Positions 18,723 through 27,126 are shown, counted from the first letter of the stretch. The stretch: DNA of 64,000 nt from Pseudoalteromonas rubra (GCF_000238295.3 NZ_AHCD03000044.1:682001-746000), one strand, 5' to 3'. Program-made: numbers and translations. The notes: generated by a model from the sequence alone, not told the origin.

Positions 18723-19058
18723 ATGAAAAGCGTATTTTTTATTTTGCTTTTGGTGTTTAACAGCAATGTGTTGTCAGCGGACAGGCTTGTTTCAAATGCC
18801 AATGTGACGTCATTAAAAGTGTATGAAACAAACGATGACTCAGTGAATGTCTGGATGGTTATAAATGGGAGTGGCCGAATTGGTCCCAACCCCGACAACC
18901 CGGCGGTAACTTGTGAGCTGTGGACCAAGAGTTCGTCCGTTCACGGAGCGGCATTGGCTGCATTAATGAGCAAAAAAAAGGTCAATATCTGGTACGTTGA
19001 CCGAGGTGATAAATCACACTGGTGTAAAGTCAAATTGTTAGAAGTTCTCGATAACTGA
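18723..19058 (+). CDS. Small exported protein of unknown function
   Basis: The protein has 111 residues. The signal peptide (about 1-18, ending NVLSA) is followed by a compact domain with two cysteines (TCELW and HWCKVK) that could form a disulfide. The pattern V-x-x-LKVYET, then AALAALMSKKKVNIWYV, resembles a widespread family of small periplasmic proteins without known function that looks somewhat like AB5-toxin B subunits. I make no functional claim. The gene stands alone between the hybrid kinase and a convergent peptidase gene. Confidence 0.55.
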   Translation: MKSVFFILLLVFNSNVLSADRLVSNANVTSLKVYETNDDSVNVWMVINGSGRIGPNPDNPAVTCELWTKSSSVHGAALAALMSKKKVNIWYVDRGDKSHWCKVKLLEVLDN

Positions 19059-19112
19059 TGTAGGACCAGTTTCCCAATCACAGATGCTTTCGTTGAGTCT
19101 CATTTTTGCTAA

Positions 19113-19140
19113 AGCCCTGCAAGCTAAGTGTTGCAGGGCT
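19113..19140. terminator. Hairpin between convergent genes
   Basis: AGCCCTGCAA (19113-19122) pairs perfectly with TTGCAGGGCT (19131-19140), a 10-bp stem with an 8-nt loop, between the small exported protein and the convergent M14 peptidase. The T-run is weak on both strands. It is probably a shared terminator. Confidence 0.6.
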
Positions 19141-19170
19141 GTTGGCTTCAATATACGTTAAGTAAGGTCA

Positions 19171-22101
19171 TTAAAGACTTTTGATTGGCTGGTGAGTACC
19201 CAAGCCAGAACCGTATACGATCGCATTCAATAATAACCGGTTGGTGGCGAGTGTAGAGCCTCTAAATGCAGGCTGGCCTGAGAACAATATAACCTGTCCT
19301 CTACCCAGGCGCTCTCGTGTTAAGTAAGCTGAATTCGCGATTCGTTTGCTTGCTTCTGGCCATAACAGGCCACTCATACGCAGCGTCAGAGTTTGTTTGT
19401 CAGGTAACGTTGACCAGTTTATTGTGCGGTTAAGCGGTTTATCTGCTGCACTTTCCACGCGTTTTTTCCATTTTTTGTCTTCCATTTCCTGGTATGCACC
19501 AAACCTAACCGGCGCCTGCACGCCTTCTTTGGCCATCAAAACCGGGTTTTGGGCAGTCAGAACCGGGATCACTTTAGGGGCACCAAAAGTCAACCAATGC
19601 TTTTGGTCGGTACGGGCAGCAACCAGAGCGCCTGCTGGCTTAAATTGTGCGAGCCAGTCATCTTGTTTTTTCAGTTGCTTCTCGCTTAGTGTTTTTGTTT
19701 CGCTGTTCCAGGGGTAGTTGACTGACTCAGCAGCATTGTGTTGCCAGGCCTGGCTCACCTCAGGATAACCGTTTTTTTGTGCTAACCACTCTTTTTGTAA
19801 AGCAACATCATATGTGGCTATGTCTTTGAAGGTATCCTGAATTTGCCTTACCCGGCTGAATTGAGCACCTTTATCTACAAACGGGGCTACAGAGCCATCT
19901 ATGGCAATGAGTGTGCCACCGTTTTTTGTCCATGTTTTTATTGCTGATAGTTCATTTTGACCCAATCGGTTGTACCAGGTTGATGGCACGATGAACGTGT
20001 TGTAGCGTCGCAGGTCTGTGATACTAAAGCGATTTGAGTCTATATGAGAATGACGGATCCCCAGATTGCTGTCGATGCTATGCCAAATTGCACCAAAATC
20101 TAATGAGCTGATGCCGGGGCCGCCAAGAATGGCGATTTTTGGTTGATTCAGTACCTTAAAGTGCTCACCACCAAAATCAGGCAAGTCGCCTTTACCCATA
20201 CCACCTGTTACCGCATGTGCAGTGACAGACATTTCCTGTGCTGTTTTCTCAATTACTGCATCTAAATCGCCGGCAAAGAATTCATTGTCGTAGCGTGAGA
20301 CTATAATGGTGCCTCGACTCATATTTACCCCATCCAGGGCCGTTTCTTTGTCAAGGATACGTGTTGTCACCCCTCGTTCCATTAAGCGAGCGGCAAATCC
20401 TACCGAAGCATCATTAGTGCCATTGACCACATAGCCAATGGAATTCGCTTTTTTAATTATTGCCGGACGTTTTTCAGGTGCAGAGTAAGGGCGAATGTTA
20501 TCATTGATATCGCTTGGAATGGCCAGGGCTTCAACACCGTGCATCATGGTGATATTCCATGCGGTGGCGTCATACATTAAGCTGGAACCATCACGCAGTA
20601 CGCGTTGACGCTCTTCAATGAGTACACTGTCGTCTATCTTGGTATCAAATTCCAGCATAGTGGAGACAAGCCGCCCCTGAGCTTGGCGATTGCGAATGAT
20701 TAACGTACCTGTGGGGAGCATTTGTGAGACGGAATTTCCAAGTTGATTAGTGGCATTTTTAACCGCAATAGGTTGCGTAGTTTGATGCATCTCAAAGCCT
20801 TGCAACTGCATTAAATCAACAAATTTGGCCATCCGCTGATGGTTCTCAGACGGTAAAATGGCAAAAGTTCTATCAGCATATGGGCTGTTTTTTGAAATGA
20901 GCTTACGTTTGTCGCTCACAAAGTCACGATAGATATCTTTTGAGTGCTTAATGAGTGTTTTTACATTAACCAGGCTACTGACAAGCTGTTTATCAACTCC
21001 TTCAGCATAACTTACAATACGGCCATTCGGCTGCATGACACCATCTTCTTTGATGCGCGCTTGTTCGTACAGAATGTGAATAGTGCCTCGGAATGCGGCA
21101 TAACTTGAATAACCCGGGTAAAGGTTTTCTAACCATTCACCTGTGTAGTATGGCCAGTTTTGATCATCAAAAGCTTGAGCCTGATCTTGCGCAAAAATCC
21201 CCCCCCATTTCCTGCCTGATGCGGACAAGTTTTTGTTTACAGGCTCTCGCGCCAAACCAAATAAATAAGAGTCCATTGGGCCCATTTCGTGCGCATCAAT
21301 CATTAATTGCGGATTCCATTCATTGATTGATTTAACAATACCGCGCGTTTCAGGGTGAACGCCCAAAATAAAGTCACGGTTTAAGTCAAACAAGTAATGG
21401 TTACTGCGGCCAGCTCTCCAAGCGTCGGTGTGTAACGTCGATTGGGTGTCTACATTGGGGGCAACCCCTCGACGCTGCTGAAGCTCCTGTGTAAAGCGCG
21501 CACGACCGTCAGGGTTCATAAGAGGGTCGACAATGATAACGCTTTTTTCAAGCATATCTTGAATGTCTTTTTCTTGTGATGCTATTAATTGGTAGATTGC
21601 CGCCAGTCCCGCATCACTGCCCGACCCTTCATTGCCATGAATAGTATAGGCAAGCCAGGCGACGGCTGGCAGTCTGTTTATAATGCGCTTTTCTTCACTC
21701 ATTGAGAGGTTTTTTGGGTTTGCTAACTTGCCGATATCTGACTTGATCCGGTCGGTGTTTTTTAGGTTTTCTGGAGATGAAATAACCACATAGTGTAAGG
21801 GTCTGCCTGCGTGAGAGCGCGCATATTCTACAATTTGCATTTTATCACTGACTTGCTGCCACTGTTTTAGTGCGTCGGTGATTTGTGCTGGTGTTGCCGC
21901 TTTTTGGCCGACAGGAAAGCCCAGAATACTCTCTGGGGTGGGAATACTGGCGTCTAGTTGGCCATTAATTAGCGCTTTTTGGTAATCAAGGCCTTGTAAT
22001 TCAGTGGGTGTCAGTTTTATTTGCGCGGTTGCTTGACTACTGATGGTCAGCGTACCTGCAAGTGCAATGGACAATACTTGAGAGTGAAATCGCATTGACA
22101 T
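19171..22101 (-). CDS. Secreted M14 family zinc carboxypeptidase
   Basis: This is a 976-residue exported metallopeptidase with a signal peptide of about 26 residues. Zinc ligands are visible as His 155 and Glu 158 (TIHGNEGSG) and His 271 (MIDAHEMGPMD). The substrate-binding Asn-Arg pair is in LFDLNRD (241-242). The catalytic Glu is probably 346 (ILYEQAR). The peptidase domain covers about residues 70-390; the remaining 580 residues are a C-terminal region seen in large marine M14 enzymes and contain a glutamine-amidotransferase-like segment (KIAILGGPGISSLDFG). It probably releases C-terminal amino acids from peptides in the periplasm or outside. It is monocistronic. Confidence 0.85.
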   Translation of the reverse strand: MSMRFHSQVLSIALAGTLTISSQATAQIKLTPTELQGLDYQKALINGQLDASIPTPESILGFPVGQKAATPAQITDALKQWQQVSDKMQIVEYARSHAGRPLHYVVISSPENLKNTDRIKSDIGKLANPKNLSMSEEKRIINRLPAVAWLAYTIHGNEGSGSDAGLAAIYQLIASQEKDIQDMLEKSVIIVDPLMNPDGRARFTQELQQRRGVAPNVDTQSTLHTDAWRAGRSNHYLFDLNRDFILGVHPETRGIVKSINEWNPQLMIDAHEMGPMDSYLFGLAREPVNKNLSASGRKWGGIFAQDQAQAFDDQNWPYYTGEWLENLYPGYSSYAAFRGTIHILYEQARIKEDGVMQPNGRIVSYAEGVDKQLVSSLVNVKTLIKHSKDIYRDFVSDKRKLISKNSPYADRTFAILPSENHQRMAKFVDLMQLQGFEMHQTTQPIAVKNATNQLGNSVSQMLPTGTLIIRNRQAQGRLVSTMLEFDTKIDDSVLIEERQRVLRDGSSLMYDATAWNITMMHGVEALAIPSDINDNIRPYSAPEKRPAIIKKANSIGYVVNGTNDASVGFAARLMERGVTTRILDKETALDGVNMSRGTIIVSRYDNEFFAGDLDAVIEKTAQEMSVTAHAVTGGMGKGDLPDFGGEHFKVLNQPKIAILGGPGISSLDFGAIWHSIDSNLGIRHSHIDSNRFSITDLRRYNTFIVPSTWYNRLGQNELSAIKTWTKNGGTLIAIDGSVAPFVDKGAQFSRVRQIQDTFKDIATYDVALQKEWLAQKNGYPEVSQAWQHNAAESVNYPWNSETKTLSEKQLKKQDDWLAQFKPAGALVAARTDQKHWLTFGAPKVIPVLTAQNPVLMAKEGVQAPVRFGAYQEMEDKKWKKRVESAADKPLNRTINWSTLPDKQTLTLRMSGLLWPEASKRIANSAYLTRERLGRGQVILFSGQPAFRGSTLATNRLLLNAIVYGSGLGTHQPIKSL

Positions 22102-22250
22102 GAGGGTTCCTTATTGTTTTTGTTGGTATGTTATATTGTAACATTTTGTGGTTGGGAATAATTGTTTAGTGAGCTTGGTTTTATTGCGTGTTAACGCTTT
22201 TTCTAAGTTAAAAGTAGGGGAACTATAAAGTCAGGGGCTGGCAGCTGTCG

Positions 22251-22293
22251 CTTTCTAGCGCAGAGTATAATACTCAGGCTAGAAAGTGTTTTT
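22251..22293. terminator. Nested hairpin with downstream T-run
   Basis: The outer stem CTTTCTAGC (22251-22259) pairs with GCTAGAAAG (22278-22286); an inner stem GAGTAT/ATACTC (22263-22268 and 22270-22275) closes the loop. On the plus strand the hairpin is followed by TGTTTTTT. It lies between two minus-strand genes, so on the minus strand it would end the DUF2237 transcript but without a T-run. It is unusually regular. Confidence 0.55.
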
Positions 22294-22305
22294 TAACCAA
22301 TTGTT

Positions 22306-22662
22306 TTATTGTTGATGTGCTTTGAGGACCTCTAATGAGATGAACTCCAACGCATTTTCGTGCGTTGCTTCGAGATTGACAGGAGGAGCAACCCCGGCTT
22401 CATAGGCTTCTTTCCACCTTAGCGCGCATAAACACCACCCATCGCCTGGTTTTAAGCCCGGGAAATGATATTCCGGATGTGGCGTGGTTAAATCGTTGCC
22501 TCTGGATTGGGTAAAGGCCAAAAAAGCCTCTGTGACTGTGGCGCAAATTACGTGAGTACCAACATCCATATGATTGGTATTGCAAAATCCATCCCTTAAA
22601 AAACCGGTCAACGGATCTGTGCAGCAAGACTGCAGCGCTCCACCTAATACATTTTTAGCCAT
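22306..22662 (-). CDS. DUF2237 family protein
   Basis: The 118-residue cytoplasmic protein carries the conserved pattern of the DUF2237 family: NVLGG-x-L-x-x-C (start), DPLTGFLRDGFCNT, GTHVICA-x-VT-x-x-FLAF, SRGNDL-x-T-x-x-P-x-x-FPGL and GDGWCLCALRW. Several invariant Cys residues are present (the CC pair near residue 13, C27, and the WCLC pair). No biochemical function is known for the family. It stands alone upstream of a nested hairpin. Confidence 0.88.
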   Translation of the reverse strand: MAKNVLGGALQSCCTDPLTGFLRDGFCNTNHMDVGTHVICATVTEAFLAFTQSRGNDLTTPHPEYHFPGLKPGDGWCLCALRWKEAYEAGVAPPVNLEATHENALEFISLEVLKAHQQ

Positions 22663-22873
22663 GTTTAACTTCCATTCTTTATACAGTTAGGGTTTTGTAC
22701 GTATGTGCTTGCTGCGGGGTTTACTGTACTCCCATAATTTAGACAAAGCTCAGAAAACGTCAGAGAGTCGCCCGACGATAAACTTGTCCGGGTTTTGTAG
22801 AATCAAAATATTCAGCCATAGATAGGTCATTTTGTGCATGTTCAGGTTATAGGATTCAGCGGTCGTGAGCGAG

Positions 22874-23767
22874 TCAGGCCCCCTGTAATAACAAAAATAC
22901 GCCAAACAGTGCGATGACACCGCCGCAAAGCATTGCTTTGGTGACCGTTTCTCTTCGGATCAAGCCCAGAGTCATTACCATGAGTGGCGCTGTGGCAAAA
23001 ATGGTTTGTGCAATTGCCGGGTCTGTGTGGTTAACAGATAGGAGTTGTAACCACAAACCAATGAAAGTGCCAAAAAAGACAGCAACAAATAACCAGCGTT
23101 TACCCGACAATTGTCTCAATGTCAGTGCCTGGTTTAGGCTTTGTGACTTTAAACAGGCGACCAGACAAGCAACAAACAAGGTGCCAGATGAAAGACGGAT
23201 GAATGCAGCCCATAAGCTACTGATGGTTTCACTATTTAACGCGCCTTTAGAGAGCACCATGCCGGCGGCCTGGCAGGTTGCGGCAGTGAGCGCAAACGCG
23301 ATGCCAAGCAGATAGTGTTTTTTATCTGTTATAGGCTGAGTTTTGGTAGGTTTAATCGCAACAATGACACCACAGGTTGTTATCAGAATACCAAGCCAGG
23401 CAAGCGGACTAAGATAGACTCCCAGGATCAGGATATTCAGTATGCCGGCAATGGCTGGTGCCAGGCTTTCCACGACTAAAGTGCGTGCGGGCCCAATATT
23501 TCTGAGCGCGGCAAAATAGGCGCTGTCTCCAATGGCAATACCTAAAACGCCACTGGCAATCAGCCAGGCCCAGCTGGAAGGTAATACAGGATATGCGGTG
23601 TCTTGCACAATTAGCATGCAAAATACCATCAAGGCAGCGGCGATCACGCCTTTGCTGACATTGAGTTCAAATGGACTAAGGTGGTGGCTAAAGCGCTTAT
23701 ATAGCAAGGTTGAAAACGCCCAAACAAATGCAGCGCTGATGGCTGCTATTTCACCTATTCCAATCAT
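22874..23767 (-). CDS. EamA-type (DMT superfamily) transporter
   Basis: The 297-residue protein has about ten hydrophobic segments arranged as two EamA repeats (residues about 4-135 and 150-292). Each begins with a helix of the type AAISAAFVWAFSTLLYKR, and the first ends with the family-typical AP-x-x-A segment (ESLAPAIAGILNI). DMT transporters export or import small metabolites; the substrate is unknown. The gene is monocistronic, transcribed toward the DUF2237 gene with about 210 nt between. Confidence 0.85.
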   Translation of the reverse strand: MIGIGEIAAISAAFVWAFSTLLYKRFSHHLSPFELNVSKGVIAAALMVFCMLIVQDTAYPVLPSSWAWLIASGVLGIAIGDSAYFAALRNIGPARTLVVESLAPAIAGILNILILGVYLSPLAWLGILITTCGVIVAIKPTKTQPITDKKHYLLGIAFALTAATCQAAGMVLSKGALNSETISSLWAAFIRLSSGTLFVACLVACLKSQSLNQALTLRQLSGKRWLFVAVFFGTFIGLWLQLLSVNHTDPAIAQTIFATAPLMVMTLGLIRRETVTKAMLCGGVIALFGVFLLLQGA

Positions 23768-23884
23768 CTTCTTGTTCTTCTTGTGAATTTTAAGCGGCTA
23801 GTATACCGAAACCGTATGAAAGGGGAATCATGGTGTGTGAACTCTGTTTGAACTTGTAGCCCTGCGGAATGGCAAATATCAGTT

Positions 23885-23929
23885 GAAAAAACAGAGGGCT
23901 CAAGCGCACATTGTCAGAAAATGAGCCCT
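23885..23929 (-). terminator. Intrinsic terminator of the flavin reductase-like gene
   Basis: AGGGCTCA (23895-23902) pairs with TGAGCCCT (23922-23929). On the minus strand, the stem is followed by CTGTTTTTTC, the T-run expected of an intrinsic terminator downstream of the 23947-24561 gene. Confidence 0.65.
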
Positions 23930-23946
23930 GGTTTAATTACTGGACT

Positions 23947-24561
23947 TTAAGCCGGTCTGACTTTCGCAAATGGGGCCGTGATCCCTGAGTACTCTCCACC
24001 ACCCAGACGTGCCAGTGGGGCGGCTTTATCGGCCAGTACTTTAATGCGTTGTTTGTGGTCCAGCTCAGTTACTTTGTCGCTCAGGTACAAACTGATGATC
24101 TTCACAAACACCAGGTTTTGCGGTGTGTCGCCTATTTCCTGAACTTCATATAACTCACAGCCATAAGCGATATCGCAATGGGCGATCCGCGGCATGTTAA
24201 AGCCTGCGAATTCAGCAAGCTTTATGTCGTTGGCGGTTACTTCGGATTCGCCATGCGGCAGCGTTGCAGCCGTTTGCGTTACCAGTTCAGCATCATGCTC
24301 AGAGGCAATGTGAATCACACATCTGCGTGTTGATTTGATGTTTTTTACTGTGTCTTTTATTTCTCCTGTCGGCTTTTTGCCGGCTGAGAACATCAGTAAA
24401 GGCGGCGCACTGGATACCGCTGAAAAGTAAGAAAAGGGGGCCAGATTGTAGTTCTGGTCGTCGGACTCCGTTAACACCCAGGCGATGGGCCTTGGGATCA
24501 CGGTTTGAGTCATAAGGTGATATATCTGAGTTGGCGAAAAATCGGCAAAGTTCAGTTCCAT
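23947..24561 (-). CDS. Flavin reductase-like protein (FMN-binding split barrel)
   Basis: This is a 204-residue soluble protein. The opening MTQTVIPRPIAWVLTES and the NLAPFSYFSAVSSAPPLLMFS segment are those of the DIM6/NTAB flavin reductase-like split-barrel family, in which this stretch binds FMN. KDTVKNIKSTRRCVIHIAS follows, as usual. Members reduce FMN or bind it for unknown redox reactions; the partner is not evident here. It is divergent from the HDAC-like gene with about 100 nt between starts. An intrinsic terminator follows. Confidence 0.85.
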   Translation of the reverse strand: MELNFADFSPTQIYHLMTQTVIPRPIAWVLTESDDQNYNLAPFSYFSAVSSAPPLLMFSAGKKPTGEIKDTVKNIKSTRRCVIHIASEHDAELVTQTAATLPHGESEVTANDIKLAEFAGFNMPRIAHCDIAYGCELYEVQEIGDTPQNLVFVKIISLYLSDKVTELDHKQRIKVLADKAAPLARLGGGEYSGITAPFAKVRPA

Positions 24562-24665
24562 AAGGCAAAATACGCAAAGTTTAGGTGATGATATGTTGCC
24601 ATACTAACCACAAGGTGGAAAGATGCGCTACACTCACGCCATCCTCGTTATATGTTGTTTTGGAT

Positions 24666-25589
24666 ATGTATATAAACCGCCAATCACTCAATACCAGTCT
24701 GCCGCTGGTGTATCACCCCAATTATTCATTTAGTTTTGACCCAAATCACCGTTTTGTGATGAGTAAGTTCGCTAATCTCTATCAGCAGGTGAGGGCAATG
24801 GGCTTGATTGGCGACAACGTATATCAGCCTGAGCTGGGATCTCCGGAGCCACTGGAAACGGTGCACTGCGATACTTATTTGTGGGACCTGTGGCGTAATC
24901 AACTTGATGCAAAATCGATGCGTCGTATTGGTTTGCCTTGGTCAGAGCAGCTAATGGCGCGGACCTTTACCGCACCGCTGGGCACACTCAAGACCGCAGA
25001 GTTAGCGTTGCAAACCGGTGTAGCCTGTCACCTGGCTGGTGGCACGCACCATGCTCACTACGACTTTGGCTCAGGCTATTGTATGGTCAATGATTTAGTC
25101 TTTACTTCTACAACCCTGATAGCGCAAGGAAAAGTAAACAATGTGCTGATCTTTGATCTGGATGTCCACCAGGGCGATGGCACTGCAGCCATGCTCAAAC
25201 ATAATCCTTATGTATTTACTTGTTCTATCCACTGCGAGAAAAACTTTCCATTTCGAAAACACAGTAGCGATCTGGATATTGGCCTCACAAACAACCTGAA
25301 GGACGCGGACTACTTGCAGATCGTAGAAGACACCCTGACAGGCCTGCTCGAAGACGTTAATCCGGATCTGGTATTGTACGACGCCGGTGTGGATATCTGG
25401 GAGCACGACGGCCTGGGTAAGTTAGACATCAGTTGGCGAGGCCTGGAGCAACGCGATGCTCTGGTACTCAAGACCTGCCAGCAAGCAGGTGTACCCGTTG
25501 CAACCGTGATCGGCGGCGGTTACGACAAAGACCACCTGCGCCTGGCCAAGCGCCATGCCATTGTGGTTGAGCAAGCGGCACTACTTTAA
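24666..25589 (+). CDS. Histone deacetylase-like (acetoin utilisation/APAH family) zinc hydrolase
   Basis: From the ATG at 24666 the protein has 307 residues; a longer frame to 24585 adds nothing conserved. The opening SLPLVYHPNYSFSFDPNHRF is typical of bacterial HDAC-like proteins. The catalytic His pair is 128-129 (GGTHHAHYDFGSGYCMVND), zinc ligands Asp 166 and His 168 lie in FDLDVHQGDG, and the third Asp is probably in YDAGVDIWEHDGLG. GGGYDKDH completes the site. The family removes acetyl groups from proteins or polyamines; the substrate here is unknown. No Shine-Dalgarno is obvious, so the start is approximate. Confidence 0.85.
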   Translation: MYINRQSLNTSLPLVYHPNYSFSFDPNHRFVMSKFANLYQQVRAMGLIGDNVYQPELGSPEPLETVHCDTYLWDLWRNQLDAKSMRRIGLPWSEQLMARTFTAPLGTLKTAELALQTGVACHLAGGTHHAHYDFGSGYCMVNDLVFTSTTLIAQGKVNNVLIFDLDVHQGDGTAAMLKHNPYVFTCSIHCEKNFPFRKHSSDLDIGLTNNLKDADYLQIVEDTLTGLLEDVNPDLVLYDAGVDIWEHDGLGKLDISWRGLEQRDALVLKTCQQAGVPVATVIGGGYDKDHLRLAKRHAIVVEQAALL

Positions 25590-25669
25590 AAGGAATTCTG
25601 TTAGTTTCATTTAAATAAAAAGTAAACGGGCTGTTTAGGGCCAAATGCAGGTAACTTAACGCCTTGATT

Positions 25670-25708
25670 AAAGTAGACTTATAAATAGATTCATAAAGTG
25701 CCTACTTT
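25670..25708. promoter_or_regulatory. Inverted repeat upstream of the XRE/peptide module
   Basis: AAAGTAG (25670-25676) is repeated inverted as CTACTTT (25702-25708), 25 nt apart, in the AT-rich region about 90 nt before the XRE gene. It could be an operator for that regulator. The evidence is symmetry and position only. Confidence 0.3.
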
Positions 25709-25793
25709 TTGTTTCTTATGTTAAAAATTGGTTGCTTGCGCGCGTTGTTGGGTGGTATTTTTCGCTCACAGTATAAGGAGAGGGTACAAGTGT

Positions 25794-26078
25794 GTGAATA
25801 ACATAACAAGAAGGAACAAAACGGAAAGATTCAGACGCTATATTCAAAGCTCGGTCAGGCGGATGCGCCTGGAGCGTAAATGGTCTCAGGCCACCCTGGC
25901 TAAAAAGCTTGGCGTTGATCAGGCCACCATCAGCAATTATGAGTCCGGTAAAACCGATATGAGCAGTGTACAGCTGTTTGAGGTATTTTTATTATTTGGT
26001 AAAGATCTAACCAATGCGTTGGATTTTGCTGAGCCGAATTCAGATGAAGTTCAAGAGAACGATCAGGAGAAGGAGTAA
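25794..26078 (+). CDS. XRE-family HTH regulator of the double-glycine peptide module
   Basis: The GTG at 25794 gives 94 residues and is preceded by AAGGAGAGGG; the frame stays open to 25728 but without a better start. The HTH spans about residues 21-70: RMRLERKWSQATLAKKLG, then DQATISNYESGKTDM, a classic Cro/CI-type motif. The acidic tail (NSDEVQENDQEKE) is low-complexity. The stop lies 5 nt before the membrane protein gene, and two small double-glycine peptide genes follow, so the regulator is part of one four-gene transcript and probably controls it. Confidence 0.8.
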   Translation: MNNITRRNKTERFRRYIQSSVRRMRLERKWSQATLAKKLGVDQATISNYESGKTDMSSVQLFEVFLLFGKDLTNALDFAEPNSDEVQENDQEKE

Positions 26079-26083
26079 CTTAT

Positions 26084-26614
26084 ATGTTTGATATTTATAC
26101 AATCGTTGATCATGCTCAGCCGCTTGTTATTGTGCTGGGGTTGTTATTAAGCTGGAAGGTGCCTACTGCAAGATGGTTTTTTCTATCTTATTTGGCGGTC
26201 ATCGTTGTAAACATAGCGGTTTTCTCTATTACTATTGAATGGAGAGTCCATTATTACCTTTTTCAGGCATTTGTTAACATTGTATTTATATTACCAATCG
26301 TTTATCGTAGAGACTTGGCTTTATTTCTGTATCGAAAAACCGATGTAAGATTTTTTCTTCAAGTATATGAAAAACAAAGTCTGTCTTCTCAAGAGTGTAT
26401 GATTTTACTGGTGTTCGCACTGGCTGTTGTAGTTAACTTGGTAACTTGGCTTGAAGTCTTAGCATATAAACACTATTGGATAGATAACGCTTACATCAAA
26501 CTGTACGTAAGAGATAATGTTGTTTTATTTATTCAGCTGTTATTGCTTGGGTGCCTGTTATCTTATGCAAAAAAGGCTGAAGCAAGGGAACTTAACTATG
26601 AAAAAACTAGATAA
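26084..26614 (+). CDS. Integral membrane protein of the double-glycine peptide module
   Basis: This 176-residue protein has about five hydrophobic helices (near residues 12-24, 30-52, 56-74, 104-126 and 146-162) and a charged cytoplasmic tail (KKAEARELNYEKTR). I recognise no family. The ATG follows GAAGGAG. The last 17 bases overlap the first peptide gene in another frame, so translation is coupled. The DNA is visibly more AT-rich than neighbouring genes, a possible sign of transfer. It might be a receptor, immunity protein or processing partner for the two peptides; the sequence does not decide. Confidence 0.65.
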   Translation: MFDIYTIVDHAQPLVIVLGLLLSWKVPTARWFFLSYLAVIVVNIAVFSITIEWRVHYYLFQAFVNIVFILPIVYRRDLALFLYRKTDVRFFLQVYEKQSLSSQECMILLVFALAVVVNLVTWLEVLAYKHYWIDNAYIKLYVRDNVVLFIQLLLLGCLLSYAKKAEARELNYEKTR

Positions 26615-26744
26615 ACAGCAAATGAGTTTGGTCATGGGAGGAGACTCCCGTTCTCCAGATTTACCAGCAAGACAAAGAGCCGAGATAATGGAAAATGAGG
26701 CGAAAAAAGGAACTACCCAATGGCTAGTTCAAAAGGAAAAATGA
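26598..26744 (+). CDS. Double-glycine leader peptide 1 with RSPDLP core
   Basis: The peptide has 48 residues; the ATG follows AAGGGA. A 15-residue leader ends in Gly-Gly at 14-15 (MKKLDKQQMSLVMGG), with the hydrophobic residues at -4, -7 and -12 expected of peptides cut and exported by C39-peptidase ABC transporters. The core begins DSRSPDLPARQR and is charged and hydrophilic, without Cys. The next gene encodes a second peptide with the same GG-xx(x)-RSPDLP arrangement. I know no described family with this core. No C39 transporter is in the window. Confidence 0.7.
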   Translation: MKKLDKQQMSLVMGGDSRSPDLPARQRAEIMENEAKKGTTQWLVQKEK

Positions 26745-26755
26745 GGGATTGAATT

Positions 26756-26890
26756 ATGAAAATATTAATTAAGCAGCTTACAAAGCATATCTACGGCGGT
26801 TCACATGTACGCTCTCCTGATTTACCACAGCAGGCTAGAGTGATGCAACTACCAGCTGATGCTGAGGTTTTGGAAAAGAAACCAGGTTGA
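26756..26890 (+). CDS. Double-glycine leader peptide 2 with RSPDLP core
   Basis: The 44-residue frame starts at the ATG after GAGGGA (spacing about 8 nt) and is below the size most gene callers report. The leader MKILIKQLTKHIYGG ends in Gly-Gly at 14-15, as in peptide 1. The core is SHVRSPDLPQQARVMQ and a charged tail ending EKKPG. The RSPDLP hexapeptide is encoded with synonymous differences from peptide 1 (CGT/CGC, CCA/CCT), showing that the amino acids are what is conserved. It starts 12 nt after the peptide 1 stop, and is the last gene of the module. Confidence 0.65.
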   Translation: MKILIKQLTKHIYGGSHVRSPDLPQQARVMQLPADAEVLEKKPG

Positions 26891-26982
26891 TCCAACGTTT
26901 AATAAATGGGTTTAACAAGTTCCAGTCTTTTTAAAACGAAAACTATCTGAACTTGTCACCATCTAACACCAACACCCTTGTC

Positions 26983-27007
26983 ATCCCGGGCGCTTGCGAC
27001 CCGGGAT
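26983..27007. repeat. REP-like palindrome
   Basis: ATCCCGGG (26983-26990) pairs perfectly with CCCGGGAT (27000-27007) around a 9-nt loop, in the gap between the peptide module and a convergent LuxR gene. The CATCCCGGG..CCCGGGATC pattern recalls dispersed REP-like palindromes seen in many bacteria. It may also stop transcription of the peptide module. Confidence 0.4.
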
Positions 27008-27126
27008 CTGCTTCACACCACTCGGCTCTCTACCCGGGAGGATTTAATAAAGTGCGAGAAGTGCTCGGTGTACTCATATCTATCGGCTAGCGTCAATACC
27101 CGCTCTGCCCATGACGCTATCTCACT

